From NCBI GenBank assembly GCA_035493835.1, contig DATJHO010000045.1, positions 1-57,315 of the forward strand: a DNA stretch of 57,315 nucleotides, given 5' to 3'. Made by a program: the position numbers and the translations under genes. A model generated the notes under the pieces. It searched no databases and was not told the origin of the DNA. It worked only from the letters and a program-made list of their open reading frames with translations. This DNA comes from DASZTU01 sp035493835. GTDB lineage: Bacteria > Pseudomonadota > Alphaproteobacteria > Rhizobiales > Devosiaceae. Below are positions 1-8,079 of the stretch, in pieces. Positions within the stretch are counted from its first letter, which is position 1. Every line of letters begins with the position of its first letter.

Positions 1-191
1 CCGACGAGCAGGGGGCGGAGACCGTTGGGCACGGGGTTGCCGACATCATCATCATGCCCAAGGTGCACCCTTTCGTGGCGCCGATCCTGTCGCTGATCCC
101 GGTGCAGCTGCTGGCCTATCATACGGCCGTGATGATGGGGACGGATGTGGACCAGCCGCGGAATTTGGCCAAGAGCGTGACGGTGGAGTAG
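1..191 (+). CDS. glmS: Glutamine--fructose-6-phosphate aminotransferase, C-terminal end (partial)
   Basis: Only the last 62 codons are present; the gene enters from the left edge and stops with TAG at 189-191. The readable tail contains the isomerase-domain segment VHPFVAPILSLIPVQLLAY and ends in DQPRNLAKSVTVE, which is the conserved GlmS C-terminus. GlmS transfers the glutamine amide to fructose-6-phosphate to give glucosamine-6-phosphate, the first step towards UDP-GlcNAc for peptidoglycan and lipid A. The glutaminase domain lies outside the window. It converges on recG, with a repeat-bearing spacer between them. Confidence 0.96.
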   Translation, partial: DEQGAETVGHGVADIIIMPKVHPFVAPILSLIPVQLLAYHTAVMMGTDVDQPRNLAKSVTVE

Positions 192-224
192 GGCGGGGAG
201 GGGCCGTTAGGCTGGGGCCAGAAC

Positions 225-374
225 TGAAAACAGAGATTCCCGCCTTCGCGGGAATGACGTGGGGTATAGTCCACGGCCTGAGCGTTCGGCCTTGGTAAGT
301 GTCAGGTTGGGCCGGTGGTTCAGCTTGAGAAATTTTCCTGCAGGTCATTCTCGCGAAGGCGGGAAGCTCCGTTT
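225..374. repeat. Inverted pair of dispersed palindromic repeats in the glmS/recG spacer
   Basis: Two units facing each other, at about 234-258 (core ATTCCCGCCTTCGCGGGAAT) and about 344-374 (diverged GGTCATTCTCGCGAAGGCGG), flank about 85 bases with no gene. The same core occurs near 7940, 8003, 27060, 27118, 49652 and 49731. Each unit is a small hairpin, and the pair could fold into a larger one. It lies between two converging genes, where such elements may end transcription or stabilise mRNA; that role is inferred. Confidence 0.8.
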
Positions 375-431
375 TCCTTGCTCCCTTCCCGATAGCCCTG
401 CCGCCTTTCCAACACTCCGCTCCCCTCTCAT

Positions 432-2540
432 TTACCCCGCCCGGATCAACTGCACCGCCTGATCCTTGCGGAAGAGATAGAGCAGCGTCCGCAGCGCCTC
501 GCCCCGCTCGCCGGTGAGGCCTGGATTTTCCGCCAGCGCCACTCGCGCGTCCTCATGCGCGAATTCCAGCAAATGCCGGTGCACGTCGGGCACGGCGAGG
601 TGATAGCCCGGCATGCCCGATTGCCGCGTGCCGAGCAGGTCGCCTTGTCCGCGCAGTTCGAGGTCGCGCTCGGCGATGACAAAACCGTCCTCGGTCGAGC
701 GGATGGTTTCCAGTCGGGCCTTGGCGGTATCGCTCAGCGGCTCCTTGAAAAGCAGCAGGCAGGCCGAGCGTTCAGCGCCGCGCCCGACCCGCCCGCGAAG
801 TTGGTGCAGTTGCGCCAGCCCGAAGCGCTCGGCGTGCTCGATGATCATGATGGTGGCGTTGGGGACGTCGACGCCGACTTCAATCACGGTTGTCGCGACC
901 AGGATTTTCGCCTCGTTGCGGATGAAGCGGTCCATGGCGGCCTGCTTTTCGGCGGCGCTCAGCCGGCCGTGAACCAAGGCAACCTGGTCGCCAAAAACCT
1001 TCTTCAGCTCCGCGTAGCGGTCCTCGGCGGCGACCACGTCGAGCACGTCCGATTCCTCCACCAAGGGGCACACCCAGAAGGCCTGCGCGCCTTCCTCGAC
1101 CCGGGCCTGCAGACGGGAGATCACCCGGTCGTACTGGCTCATCGGCAGGATGGCGGTGTCGATCGGCTGCCGGCCGGCCGGTTTTTCGCGCAAAATGCTC
1201 ACGGCCATGTCGCCGAAATGGGTGAGCACCAGCGTGCGCGGAATTGGGGTCGCCGTCATCACCAGGAGGTCAGCGTGCCGGCCTTTTTCGCTCAGCGCCA
1301 GCCGCTGGTGGACGCCGAATCGGTGCTGTTCGTCGACGACGGTGAGGCCAAGATCGTGGAATTCCACGCCTGCCTGGAACAGTGCGTGCGTGCCCACGAT
1401 GATCGCCACTTCGCCGCTGGCGATGGCCGCGAGCGCGGCGCGCCGTTCGCTGGGCGTCTGCCGCCCGGTGAGCATGGCGATGTTGAGCCCGGCGGCGTCG
1501 GCCAGCGGTTTTAGCGTCTTGAAATGCTGCGCGGCCAGCAGCTCGGTTGGGGCCATCAATGCTGATTGCGCGCCCGACTCGGCTACCGCTGCCATCGCCA
1601 TCAGCGCCACTACGGTCTTGCCGGCGCCGACATCGCCCTGCACCAGCCGCGACATTCGCTCGGGCGCGGCGAGGTCGACGCGAATGTCAGCGATGGCTTG
1701 CTGCTGGCCAGCGGTGAGCGCGAAGGGCAGGGCGGCTTCCACCCGTGCCGAAATCTCACCGGTCATCTTCCTGGCGATACCGCGTGGGGCGACGAGGGCA
1801 GAGCGCACCAGCATCAGGGCGAGCTGGCCGGCAAAATATTCGTCATAGGCGAGGCGCATGCGGGGAGGGGAGGCAAGGTCGCCATCAGCCGGCGATTGCG
1901 GCAGGTGCACGGTTCGCATGGCGTCGGAAAAGCCGGGCCACCCAAAGGCGTCCCGGCGGTCCTCGGACATCCACTCCGGCAGGTCCGGAAGGGTATCGAC
2001 GACCTGCCGCACGACCTTGGTCAGCGCCTTGGAGGAAAGCCCCTGCGTCAGCGGATAGACCGGCTGCACCAGCGGCAATGTGTCGAACTTTTCCGGCTCG
2101 ACGATGAAATCCGGATGGGTGATCTGCTTTTCGCCCATGAAGAAGCCGATCTCGCCCGAGACATACCGCTCCTCCCCAACCGGCAGCGCCTTTTCCACCC
2201 AGCCACCGGTGGCGCGGAAGAAGACGAGCTGGATGTCGCCGGTCTCGTCATGCGCGAACACCCGATGCGGTACCTGCGGCTTTCCGCGGGGGCCGGGCTG
2301 GTGCCGGTCGATGTGGAGTTTCAGCGTCGCCACATGCCCGACATAGGTGTTGGCAACGCCATCCATCCGCCGCCGGTCGATGGCGCCCACCGGCATGTGC
2401 ATCAGCACATCGAGCGCGATCGCCTCCTGGCCGTCACCGGCCCCGAAAAACCGCGTCATCAGCGCAGACAGCTGCGGCCCCACGCCCTTTAGGGAGTGCA
2501 GCGAACGGAACAGCGGATCGAGCGAGGATGGGCGCGGCAC
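432..2540 (-). CDS. recG: ATP-dependent DNA helicase RecG
   Basis: A 702-residue protein of normal RecG length. RecG is a superfamily 2 helicase that remodels stalled forks and branch-migrates Holliday junctions. Visible features are an N-terminal wedge/OB region (about 1-230), Walker A GDVGAGKT, the DEQH box in VVDEQHRFGV, motif III MTATPIPRT, and late motifs TTVIEVGVDVPNA and QLRGRVGRG. The start MPRPSSLDPLFRSL fits the family N-terminus (hydrophobic helix followed by KGVGPQL). It stops at 432-434 and converges on glmS. Its start lies just downstream of brnA on the same strand. The recG-sdhE-mfd neighbourhood is familiar in Hyphomicrobiales. Confidence 0.97.
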   Translation of the reverse strand: MPRPSSLDPLFRSLHSLKGVGPQLSALMTRFFGAGDGQEAIALDVLMHMPVGAIDRRRMDGVANTYVGHVATLKLHIDRHQPGPRGKPQVPHRVFAHDETGDIQLVFFRATGGWVEKALPVGEERYVSGEIGFFMGEKQITHPDFIVEPEKFDTLPLVQPVYPLTQGLSSKALTKVVRQVVDTLPDLPEWMSEDRRDAFGWPGFSDAMRTVHLPQSPADGDLASPPRMRLAYDEYFAGQLALMLVRSALVAPRGIARKMTGEISARVEAALPFALTAGQQQAIADIRVDLAAPERMSRLVQGDVGAGKTVVALMAMAAVAESGAQSALMAPTELLAAQHFKTLKPLADAAGLNIAMLTGRQTPSERRAALAAIASGEVAIIVGTHALFQAGVEFHDLGLTVVDEQHRFGVHQRLALSEKGRHADLLVMTATPIPRTLVLTHFGDMAVSILREKPAGRQPIDTAILPMSQYDRVISRLQARVEEGAQAFWVCPLVEESDVLDVVAAEDRYAELKKVFGDQVALVHGRLSAAEKQAAMDRFIRNEAKILVATTVIEVGVDVPNATIMIIEHAERFGLAQLHQLRGRVGRGAERSACLLLFKEPLSDTAKARLETIRSTEDGFVIAERDLELRGQGDLLGTRQSGMPGYHLAVPDVHRHLLEFAHEDARVALAENPGLTGERGEALRTLLYLFRKDQAVQLIRAG

Positions 2541-2543
2541 GTC

Positions 2544-2801
2544 TCAGAGACCGACCGCTTTGCGCAACACCTCGTTCATGCGCCCCTGCCAGCCGGGGCC
2601 AGCCGCCCGGAAGCGTTCAAGGACTTCGGCATCCACCCTGATGGAAATTGCCGTTTTGGGCTTTTCGGCAGGCGGCCGGCCGCGCCGAACCAGTTTCTCT
2701 CCCTCATATTGATCCGCTTGCTGGAACCACTCTTCGGTAAGTTCGGGAGCGTCGTCGGGATCAACCCAGGTGCTTTCCGTAACGGGCTTGTTCGCGCTCA
2801 T
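2544..2801 (-). CDS. brnA: BrnA-family antitoxin
   Basis: An 85-residue protein. The C-terminal half (KTAISIRVDAEVLERFRAAG, then GWQGRMNEVLRKAV) is the ribbon-helix-helix-type DNA-binding region of BrnA antitoxins, and the acidic, Trp-containing N-terminal half is the expected toxin-binding part. BrnA neutralises BrnT, a ribonuclease-fold toxin, and normally represses its own operon. The gene follows brnT on the same strand and its ATG (2799-2801) lies within the restored end of the toxin frame, as expected for coupled translation. Unlike the toxin, the antitoxin is intact. It ends 3 bases before recG. Confidence 0.88.
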   Translation of the reverse strand: MSANKPVTESTWVDPDDAPELTEEWFQQADQYEGEKLVRRGRPPAEKPKTAISIRVDAEVLERFRAAGPGWQGRMNEVLRKAVGL

Positions 2802-3023
2802 TTGCCTTCCTCATGGAGATTATGTGCCTCGCTGCGTCCAAACCAGGACGACCATGCGGCCGCGAAGCCTGCCAATGGTGATCACTCGATCCTCGCCATA
2901 GTCGAAGCGATAGTCGATCCAGCGGAACGTTGGCCCTGCAAAAACATTCGAAGCATCGAGAAAATCCAAGCCCCGCTCCCGCAGTGTTTTTTCCCGCTTG
3001 GCTGGATCAAAGCTGATTTCCAT
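2761..3023 (-). pseudogene. brnT: BrnT-family toxin gene interrupted by a one-base shift
   Basis: The frame from ATG at 3023 gives MEISFDPAKREKTLRERGLD and continues to WTQRGT, then stops at 2820 after 67 residues, shorter than the usual roughly 90. From about 2826 the -1 frame continues with HIISMRKANEREQARYGKHL and stops at 2761; this is the conserved BrnT C-terminus including the RKAxxRE segment. Adding one base gives an 87-residue BrnT overlapping brnA by 41 bases. As read, the toxin lacks part of its catalytic and BrnA-binding surface and is probably inactive. A sequencing error or recoding are alternatives. BrnT identity is secure; the cause of the break is not. Confidence 0.85.
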
Positions 3024-3025
3024 GT

Positions 3026-3043
3026 TTTACGTATATACGAAAA
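3026..3043. promoter_or_regulatory. Candidate operator of the brnTA pair
   Basis: A near-perfect palindrome, TTTACGTATATACGAAAA, whose central 10 bases are fully symmetric. It lies 2 bases upstream of the brnT ATG and in the short divergent gap to sdhE. BrnA-type antitoxins bind palindromes overlapping their promoter, so autoregulation is the natural reading. No ribosome-binding site is visible between it and the ATG, so brnT may be leaderless or poorly translated. The position is suggestive; binding is inferred. Confidence 0.4.
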
Positions 3044-3118
3044 GTCGAAATATCAATGGTTGAGCTTGGGCGTCCCCCGGCTTAAATGAAAGTTCCACAT
3101 CGAGAGGCCTGCCCGACC

Positions 3119-3427
3119 ATGGACGCCCCAAAAAGCGCCGATGAGCACATTGCTATTGATGGACTCGAGGCGCGCCGGCGGCGGCTGCGATATCGCGCCT
3201 GGCATCGCGGCACCAAGGAGATGGACCTGGTGCTCGGGCCCTATGCGGACGCGCATGTGGATGGGCTAGATCCGGTCGCGCTCGATGAGCTGGAGAAACT
3301 GATGGACGAGGCCGATACCGACCTTTTGAAGTGGGTCGTCGGGCAGGAAGTGCCGCCCGAGGGCGTCGATCGGGAACTACTCGGGCGACTCGTGGATTTC
3401 CGGCAAACCATGGCGGCGCGCAAATGA
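3119..3427 (+). CDS. sdhE: SdhE/Sdh5-family FAD assembly factor
   Basis: A 102-residue protein starting MDAPKSADEH. SdhE proteins promote covalent attachment of FAD to the flavoprotein subunit of succinate dehydrogenase. The N-terminal helix and signature RRRRLRYRAWHRGTKEMDLV contain the family's RGxxE motif, followed by a short helical bundle with an acidic, Leu-rich end. An upstream in-frame ATG at 3086 would add 11 residues; 3119 is preferred because it matches the family's N-terminal length. Its stop overlaps the mfd ATG (ATGA, 3424-3427), so the two are probably translationally coupled. Confidence 0.9.
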   Translation: MDAPKSADEHIAIDGLEARRRRLRYRAWHRGTKEMDLVLGPYADAHVDGLDPVALDELEKLMDEADTDLLKWVVGQEVPPEGVDRELLGRLVDFRQTMAARK

Positions 3428-6400
3428 ACGTCAAACCCGACCTGCCGACGGACCTCCGGCCAAACCGGATCATCGCCAATGTTCCGGACGGCATGCAGCC
3501 GATCGTGCTGGCGCGTCGCATCGAAGCGCGCCTCAAGGCCTCGCCGGAGGCTCCGGTCAGCCTGGTGTTCGTCGCCCGCGACGGCCGGCGGCTGGAGCGC
3601 ACCGCCGAGATTCTCGGGCAATTGCTTCCGGGCCATCCCATCCTGTCGCTGCCGGCATGGGACTGCCTGCCCTATGACCGGGTGTCGCCAAACGGGGTGA
3701 CGATCGCCGCGCGCATGACGACGCTGTCGTTGCTGGCCAACCATGCCGAAAAGGGCGCGGTGGTGCTGACCACGGTCAACGCGCTGATCCAGAAGCTGCC
3801 GCCTGTGGATGTCGTCGGCGGCATGTCGTTCACCGCCAAGGCGGGGCAGGTGGTCGACAGCGAGCGGCTGATCGCGTGGGCCGCTGGCAACGGCTATTTG
3901 CGGGTGCCGACGGTGCGCGAAACCGGCGAGTTCGCGGTGCGTGGCGGCCTCGTCGACCTTTATCCGGCCGGCATGGAATCGCCGCTGCGCTTCGATTTCT
4001 TCGGCAAGCAGCTCGAAACCATCCGCACTTTCGATGCCGGCTCGCAGCGCACCACGGGCAACCTCAAGTCGATCGCGCTGGCGCCGATGAGCGAAGTGCT
4101 GCTCGACGAGGAGAGCATCCGCCGCTTCCGCGCCAATTACACGGCAACCTTCGGCGGCAATACGGCGGGCGATCCGCTCTATGCCGCCGTCAGCGCCGGG
4201 CAGCGCTTTCCCGGCGTCGAACACTGGCTGCCGTTCTTCTATGAGAGCATGGAAGGGCTCGGGGCCTATGTCGGGGATGCACCTTTCGTCTTCGACGATC
4301 AGGCCCGCGAGGCGTTTGCCGACCGCCAGACCCAGATCAAGGATTATTATGAGGCGCGCGAGCATGCCCGGACGGTCGTGAACGCGGCGACTACCGGCGC
4401 GCCCTACAAGCCGATCGCGCCGGAACTGCTCTATGGGGTGGAGGGGACGCCCTATGGCCTTGCCAACGGGGAGGTGGTGCAGCTTACCCCGTTCCTGCCG
4501 CCCGGCTCGGGCACTAGGGTCGAGGATGCCGGCGGGCGGCTGGCCCACAATTTCGCTGCCGAGCGGCAAGCCGCGGACACGAACCTGTTCGAGGCAGTCG
4601 TCAACTTGCTGGCCGAGCAGCGCAAGGCCGGGCGGCGTTCGATCATCACCTGCTGGTCCGAAGGCTCGCGCGATCGCATGGCGCAGGTGCTGAAGGACCA
4701 TGGGCTTGCCCACCCGCGCCTGGCCGAGAATTGGCGCGATGCCGAAACGACCTCGCCCAACGCCACCGCGCTGGCGGTGCTCGGGCTCGAAAGCGGCTTT
4801 TCCACCAATGAGATGGTCGTGCTCTCCGAGCAGGACATCCTCGGCGAACGGCTGCTGCGTCCGCAGCGGCGCAAGAAAGCCTCGGACGCCCTGACCGAGG
4901 CGACAAGCCTCGCCGCCGGGGATCTCGTGGTGCACGTCGATCACGGCATCGGACGTTTTCTCGGCCTCAAGGCGATCGAGGCGGGCGGGGCGCCCCATGA
5001 TTGTGTCGAGATCGAATATGCGGGCGGCAAGCTCTATTTGCCGGTCGAGAACATCGAGCTCCTGTCCCGCTATGGCTCGGAAGATACAGGCGTCCAGCTC
5101 GACAGGCTCGGCGGCGTCGCGTGGCAGGCCAAGAAGAGCAAGCTCAAGCAGCGTATCCGCGACATGGCGGAGCAGCTCATCCGGATCGCGGCCGCGCGCA
5201 TGCTGAGCAAGGCCGAGCCCGTGGAATTGCCGTCGGGCGCCTACGAAGAATTCGCCGCCCGCTTCCCCTATGAGGAAACGGAGGATCAGCTTGCCGCGAT
5301 CGAAGCCATCTTCGACGACCTGACTTCGGGCAAGGTGATGGACCGGCTGGTCTGCGGCGACGTGGGTTTTGGCAAGACCGAAGTGGCGCTGCGCGCCGCC
5401 TTCCTCGTTGCCCTCTCGGGCAAGCAGGTTGCGGTGGTCGTGCCGACGACGCTGCTCGCGCGCCAGCACTTCAAAACCTTCAAGGAGCGGTTCGCGGGCC
5501 TGCCGGTTCGGGTCGCGCAGGCCTCCCGTCTCGTGACCTCGGCCGAGCTGAAGGCCACAAAGGAAGGGCTCGCCAACGGACAGGTCGATATCGTCGTCGG
5601 CACCCACGCGCTGCTGTCGAAATCCATCGAGTTCAAGAACCTCGGCCTCGTGGTGGTCGATGAGGAGCAGCACTTCGGCGTCGGCCACAAGGAGCGGCTG
5701 AAATCGCTGCGCGACAGCGTGCACGTACTGACCCTGACCGCGACCCCGATCCCGCGGACGCTGCAATTGGCGCTGACCGGCGTCCGCGACCTGTCGCTGC
5801 TGGCAACCCCGCCGATTGATCGCCTCGCCATCCGCACCTTCGTTTCGCCCTTCGACCCGCTGTCGATTCGCGAGGCGTTGCTTCGGGAAAAGTACAGAGG
5901 CGGCCAGACCTTCTACGTGGTTCCTCGCATCAAGGATCAACCCGATATCGCCGAGTTCCTGCGCACCCAGGTGCCGGAGGTTTCGTTCGTAGTCGCCAAC
6001 GGGCAGATGCCGGCGACCGAACTCGACGACATCATGAACAATTTCTATGACGGCAAGTTCGACGTGCTGGTGGCCACGACGATCGTCGAATCAGGGCTCG
6101 ACATCCCCAACGCCAATACGCTGGTGGTGCACCTCGCCGACCATTTCGGCCTTGCCCAGCTCTACCAGATTCGTGGCCGAATCGGCCGTTCCAAGCAGCG
6201 CGCCTATGCGCTGTTCACCGTACCGGCCGACCGAAAACTCACTGACACGGCCGAACGGCGGCTGACGGTACTGCAGTCGCTGGAAACCCTAGGCGCCGGG
6301 TTCCAGCTTGCGAGCCACGACCTCGACATTCGCGGCGCGGGAAACCTGCTCGGCGAAGAGCAGTCCGGTCACATCAAGGAGGTCGGCTACGAGCTCTACC

Positions 6401-6942
6401 AGTCGATGCTCGAGGAGGCCGTCGCTTCACTGAAGACCGGGGAGGAGAACTATGAGGAGCGCAACGAGTGGAGCCCGCAGATTTCGCTCGGCATGCCGGT
6501 GATGATTCCCGAGCACTATGTGCCTGACCTGCAGGTCAGGATGCAGCTTTATCGCCAGCTTGGCGATCTCGTCGACGCCCGCGAGATCGATGCGGCCGGC
6601 GCGGAACTGATCGACCGCTTCGGCCCATTGCCGGATGAGGTCGAAGCGCTGCTCAAGATCATCCTCATCAAGTCGCTGTGCCGGACGGCCAATGTCGAGA
6701 AGGTAGAGGCGGGTCCCAAGGGGGCGGTCGTCACGCTCCGCAACAACGAGTTCGCCGATCCCGCGGGCCTCGTGCGCCTTGTGGGTGATCCGATGATGCA
6801 CGCGCGTATCAAGCCTGACCAGAAGATGGTGTTCGCCCGGGATTGGCCGACCGCCGAGGCGAGGCTGAAGGGAACCGCGGCAATTCTGTCGCGTCTGGCG
6901 CGACTTGCTCAGGCGGTTGGCGGCGTTACAACACCCGCCTGA
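3424..6942 (+). CDS. mfd: Transcription-repair coupling factor Mfd
   Basis: A 1172-residue protein starting MNVKPDLPTDLRPNRI at the ATGA overlap with sdhE. Mfd removes RNA polymerase stalled at lesions and recruits UvrA. Domain order is typical: a UvrB-homologous N-terminus (about 20-340), an RNA-polymerase-interacting domain around GDLVVHVDHGIGRFLGL, a RecG-like translocase with Walker A GDVGFGKTEVA and the DEEQHFGV box, motifs TATPIPRTLQLAL and RGRIGRS, and a C-terminal TRCF domain. An in-frame extension upstream to 3331 exists but only covers the sdhE end in another frame. Length and motifs indicate an intact gene. Confidence 0.97.
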   Translation: MNVKPDLPTDLRPNRIIANVPDGMQPIVLARRIEARLKASPEAPVSLVFVARDGRRLERTAEILGQLLPGHPILSLPAWDCLPYDRVSPNGVTIAARMTTLSLLANHAEKGAVVLTTVNALIQKLPPVDVVGGMSFTAKAGQVVDSERLIAWAAGNGYLRVPTVRETGEFAVRGGLVDLYPAGMESPLRFDFFGKQLETIRTFDAGSQRTTGNLKSIALAPMSEVLLDEESIRRFRANYTATFGGNTAGDPLYAAVSAGQRFPGVEHWLPFFYESMEGLGAYVGDAPFVFDDQAREAFADRQTQIKDYYEAREHARTVVNAATTGAPYKPIAPELLYGVEGTPYGLANGEVVQLTPFLPPGSGTRVEDAGGRLAHNFAAERQAADTNLFEAVVNLLAEQRKAGRRSIITCWSEGSRDRMAQVLKDHGLAHPRLAENWRDAETTSPNATALAVLGLESGFSTNEMVVLSEQDILGERLLRPQRRKKASDALTEATSLAAGDLVVHVDHGIGRFLGLKAIEAGGAPHDCVEIEYAGGKLYLPVENIELLSRYGSEDTGVQLDRLGGVAWQAKKSKLKQRIRDMAEQLIRIAAARMLSKAEPVELPSGAYEEFAARFPYEETEDQLAAIEAIFDDLTSGKVMDRLVCGDVGFGKTEVALRAAFLVALSGKQVAVVVPTTLLARQHFKTFKERFAGLPVRVAQASRLVTSAELKATKEGLANGQVDIVVGTHALLSKSIEFKNLGLVVVDEEQHFGVGHKERLKSLRDSVHVLTLTATPIPRTLQLALTGVRDLSLLATPPIDRLAIRTFVSPFDPLSIREALLREKYRGGQTFYVVPRIKDQPDIAEFLRTQVPEVSFVVANGQMPATELDDIMNNFYDGKFDVLVATTIVESGLDIPNANTLVVHLADHFGLAQLYQIRGRIGRSKQRAYALFTVPADRKLTDTAERRLTVLQSLETLGAGFQLASHDLDIRGAGNLLGEEQSGHIKEVGYELYQSMLEEAVASLKTGEENYEERNEWSPQISLGMPVMIPEHYVPDLQVRMQLYRQLGDLVDAREIDAAGAELIDRFGPLPDEVEALLKIILIKSLCRTANVEKVEAGPKGAVVTLRNNEFADPAGLVRLVGDPMMHARIKPDQKMVFARDWPTAEARLKGTAAILSRLARLAQAVGGVTTPA

Positions 6943-7051
6943 TAATGCTTTGCAATCGCCGTTTCGGTCATGTTATTGCCGGAATTCAGCCCTTCAACGG
7001 CGCCGCTCCCGGCGCACGCTTTGCCAGAGAATTTTTTTCAAGGATAGCCTG

Positions 7052-7807
7052 ATGACCCTGAAGAACTATGTCGTCGCCGGCTTATTGGCCGCCGCTCTCA
7101 GCGCGACGGCGTTCGCCACTGGGGCGCTGGCCGCGGGCAAGCCCGCCGCCGCTCAACCCGCCCCCGCCGCGACCACGGCCGCGCCGCAGTCTTCGACGGC
7201 CGGGTTGCCGCAGGACAAGGGCAGCGCGAATCGTCCGTCGGCGCAGAACTGGCTGAAGGTTTGCGACCCGATCCCGAGCGGTCAGAAGGCAGCTGGGCAG
7301 AAGGCCTGCATCCTGCGCCAGGTGGTGGTTGCCAACAACCAGTTCCTTGGCTCGTTCCTGCTGCGTGACGATCCGGGTCAGGAGAGCCGGCTGCTGGCCG
7401 TGGCCGCGGTACCGCTCGGCGTGCTGCTGCCCTTCGGGCTCACCTGGCAGATCGACGGCCAGAAGCCGATTCGCGTGCCCTACATGCTCTGCGATCCGCA
7501 GTCCTGCGCCAGCCAACTCGTCATCAACGAGCAGTACGTCGCGGCGCTGAAGAAGGGCCAGACGCTGAGCCTGATCGCCAAGAACCGCGCCAACAAGGAC
7601 CTCGTGGTCAATATCAACCTCGGCGGCTTCGGTCAGGTCTATGACGGCCAGGCGGCGATGACCTTCGACGAATTCCGCAAGGACCAGACCGGTGGCGCAG
7701 CGCTGGAGCAGCAGCTCCAGGATCGCGCCGAACAACTTCGCAAGCAGCTCGACTCCGGCAGCACCCCTGCAAGCGGCAGTGCGCCCGCGGCAGCCCCCGC
7801 CCAGTAA
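7052..7807 (+). CDS. IalB-family periplasmic protein
   Basis: A 251-residue protein. It has an N-terminal signal peptide (hydrophobic stretch at about 8-27, cleavage near ALAAG), an Ala/Pro-rich linker, and an IalB domain (about 65-215) with WLKVCDPI, CILRQVVVANNQFLGSF, VPLGVLLPFGLTWQIDG and MLCDPQSCASQ. The four Cys are the conserved ones, probably in disulfides. The C-terminus is Gln-rich helix then Ala/Pro-rich. The family is named for Bartonella invasion-associated locus B, but free-living Hyphomicrobiales carry it widely, so a host role should not be assumed. The start follows AAGGATAGCCTG. A strong terminator follows. Confidence 0.88.
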   Translation: MTLKNYVVAGLLAAALSATAFATGALAAGKPAAAQPAPAATTAAPQSSTAGLPQDKGSANRPSAQNWLKVCDPIPSGQKAAGQKACILRQVVVANNQFLGSFLLRDDPGQESRLLAVAAVPLGVLLPFGLTWQIDGQKPIRVPYMLCDPQSCASQLVINEQYVAALKKGQTLSLIAKNRANKDLVVNINLGGFGQVYDGQAAMTFDEFRKDQTGGAALEQQLQDRAEQLRKQLDSGSTPASGSAPAAAPAQ

Positions 7808-7831
7808 GCGCGGGCAACGAATGTGGACGTC

Positions 7832-7862
7832 AGGGGCGCTGCGGCGCCCCTTTGCTTTTTTG
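7832..7862 (+). terminator. Rho-independent terminator after the IalB-like gene
   Basis: An 8-bp perfect GC-rich stem (AGGGGCGC, 7832-7839, with GCGCCCCT, 7844-7851) around a 4-base loop, followed by TTGCTTTTTT. It lies 25 bases after the stop at 7807, the normal position for an intrinsic terminator. Confidence 0.88.
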
Positions 7863-7930
7863 GGCCGCGTCGGATCCTTTTGCGGCAGCTTCAGCGCTTG
7901 TGGTTCCCACACTGAACGTGATCCCCCGAT

Positions 7931-8052
7931 GCTGAAACACGGAAATTCCCACCTCCGCGGGAATGACGCCGGGGACGTAGCACGGATCTGCCAACAAACC
8001 CGGTCATTCCTGCGGAGGCGGGAATCTCCGTTCAATCAGTGCTCAGCGTCAT
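7931..8052. repeat. Composite palindromic repeat element, copy 1 (~122 bases)
   Basis: Two facing hairpin units (about 7940-7968 and 8001-8032) are joined by a spacer containing ACGGATCTGCCAACAA. Read on the opposite strand, the spacer and both flanks (GCTGAAACA at one end, CAGTGCTCAGCGTCAT at the other) recur at 27032-27154. The two copies are one mobile or propagated element of about 122 bases, not chance hairpins. No coding capacity. It lies between a plus-strand terminator and the end of the minus-strand hydroxylase gene. Confidence 0.85.
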
Positions 8053-8079
8053 GTCGATTCCATCGAAATGGATCACGCG

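Noticed and set aside
2820..2830. Programmed -1 frameshifting in brnT
   Set aside because: No X-XXY-YYZ slippery heptamer or obvious downstream pseudoknot is visible at the switch point, so a lost base is the simpler explanation.
3241..5940. A 899-codon minus-strand open frame opposite mfd
   Set aside because: It is antisense to a clear Mfd frame, has low-complexity Arg/Gly/His-rich composition and no family motifs. Long antisense frames are expected in GC-rich DNA.
7931..8052. CRISPR-like direct repeats among the short palindromes
   Set aside because: Units occur as single inverted pairs scattered across the window, not as regularly spaced direct repeats with unique spacers, and no cas genes are present.
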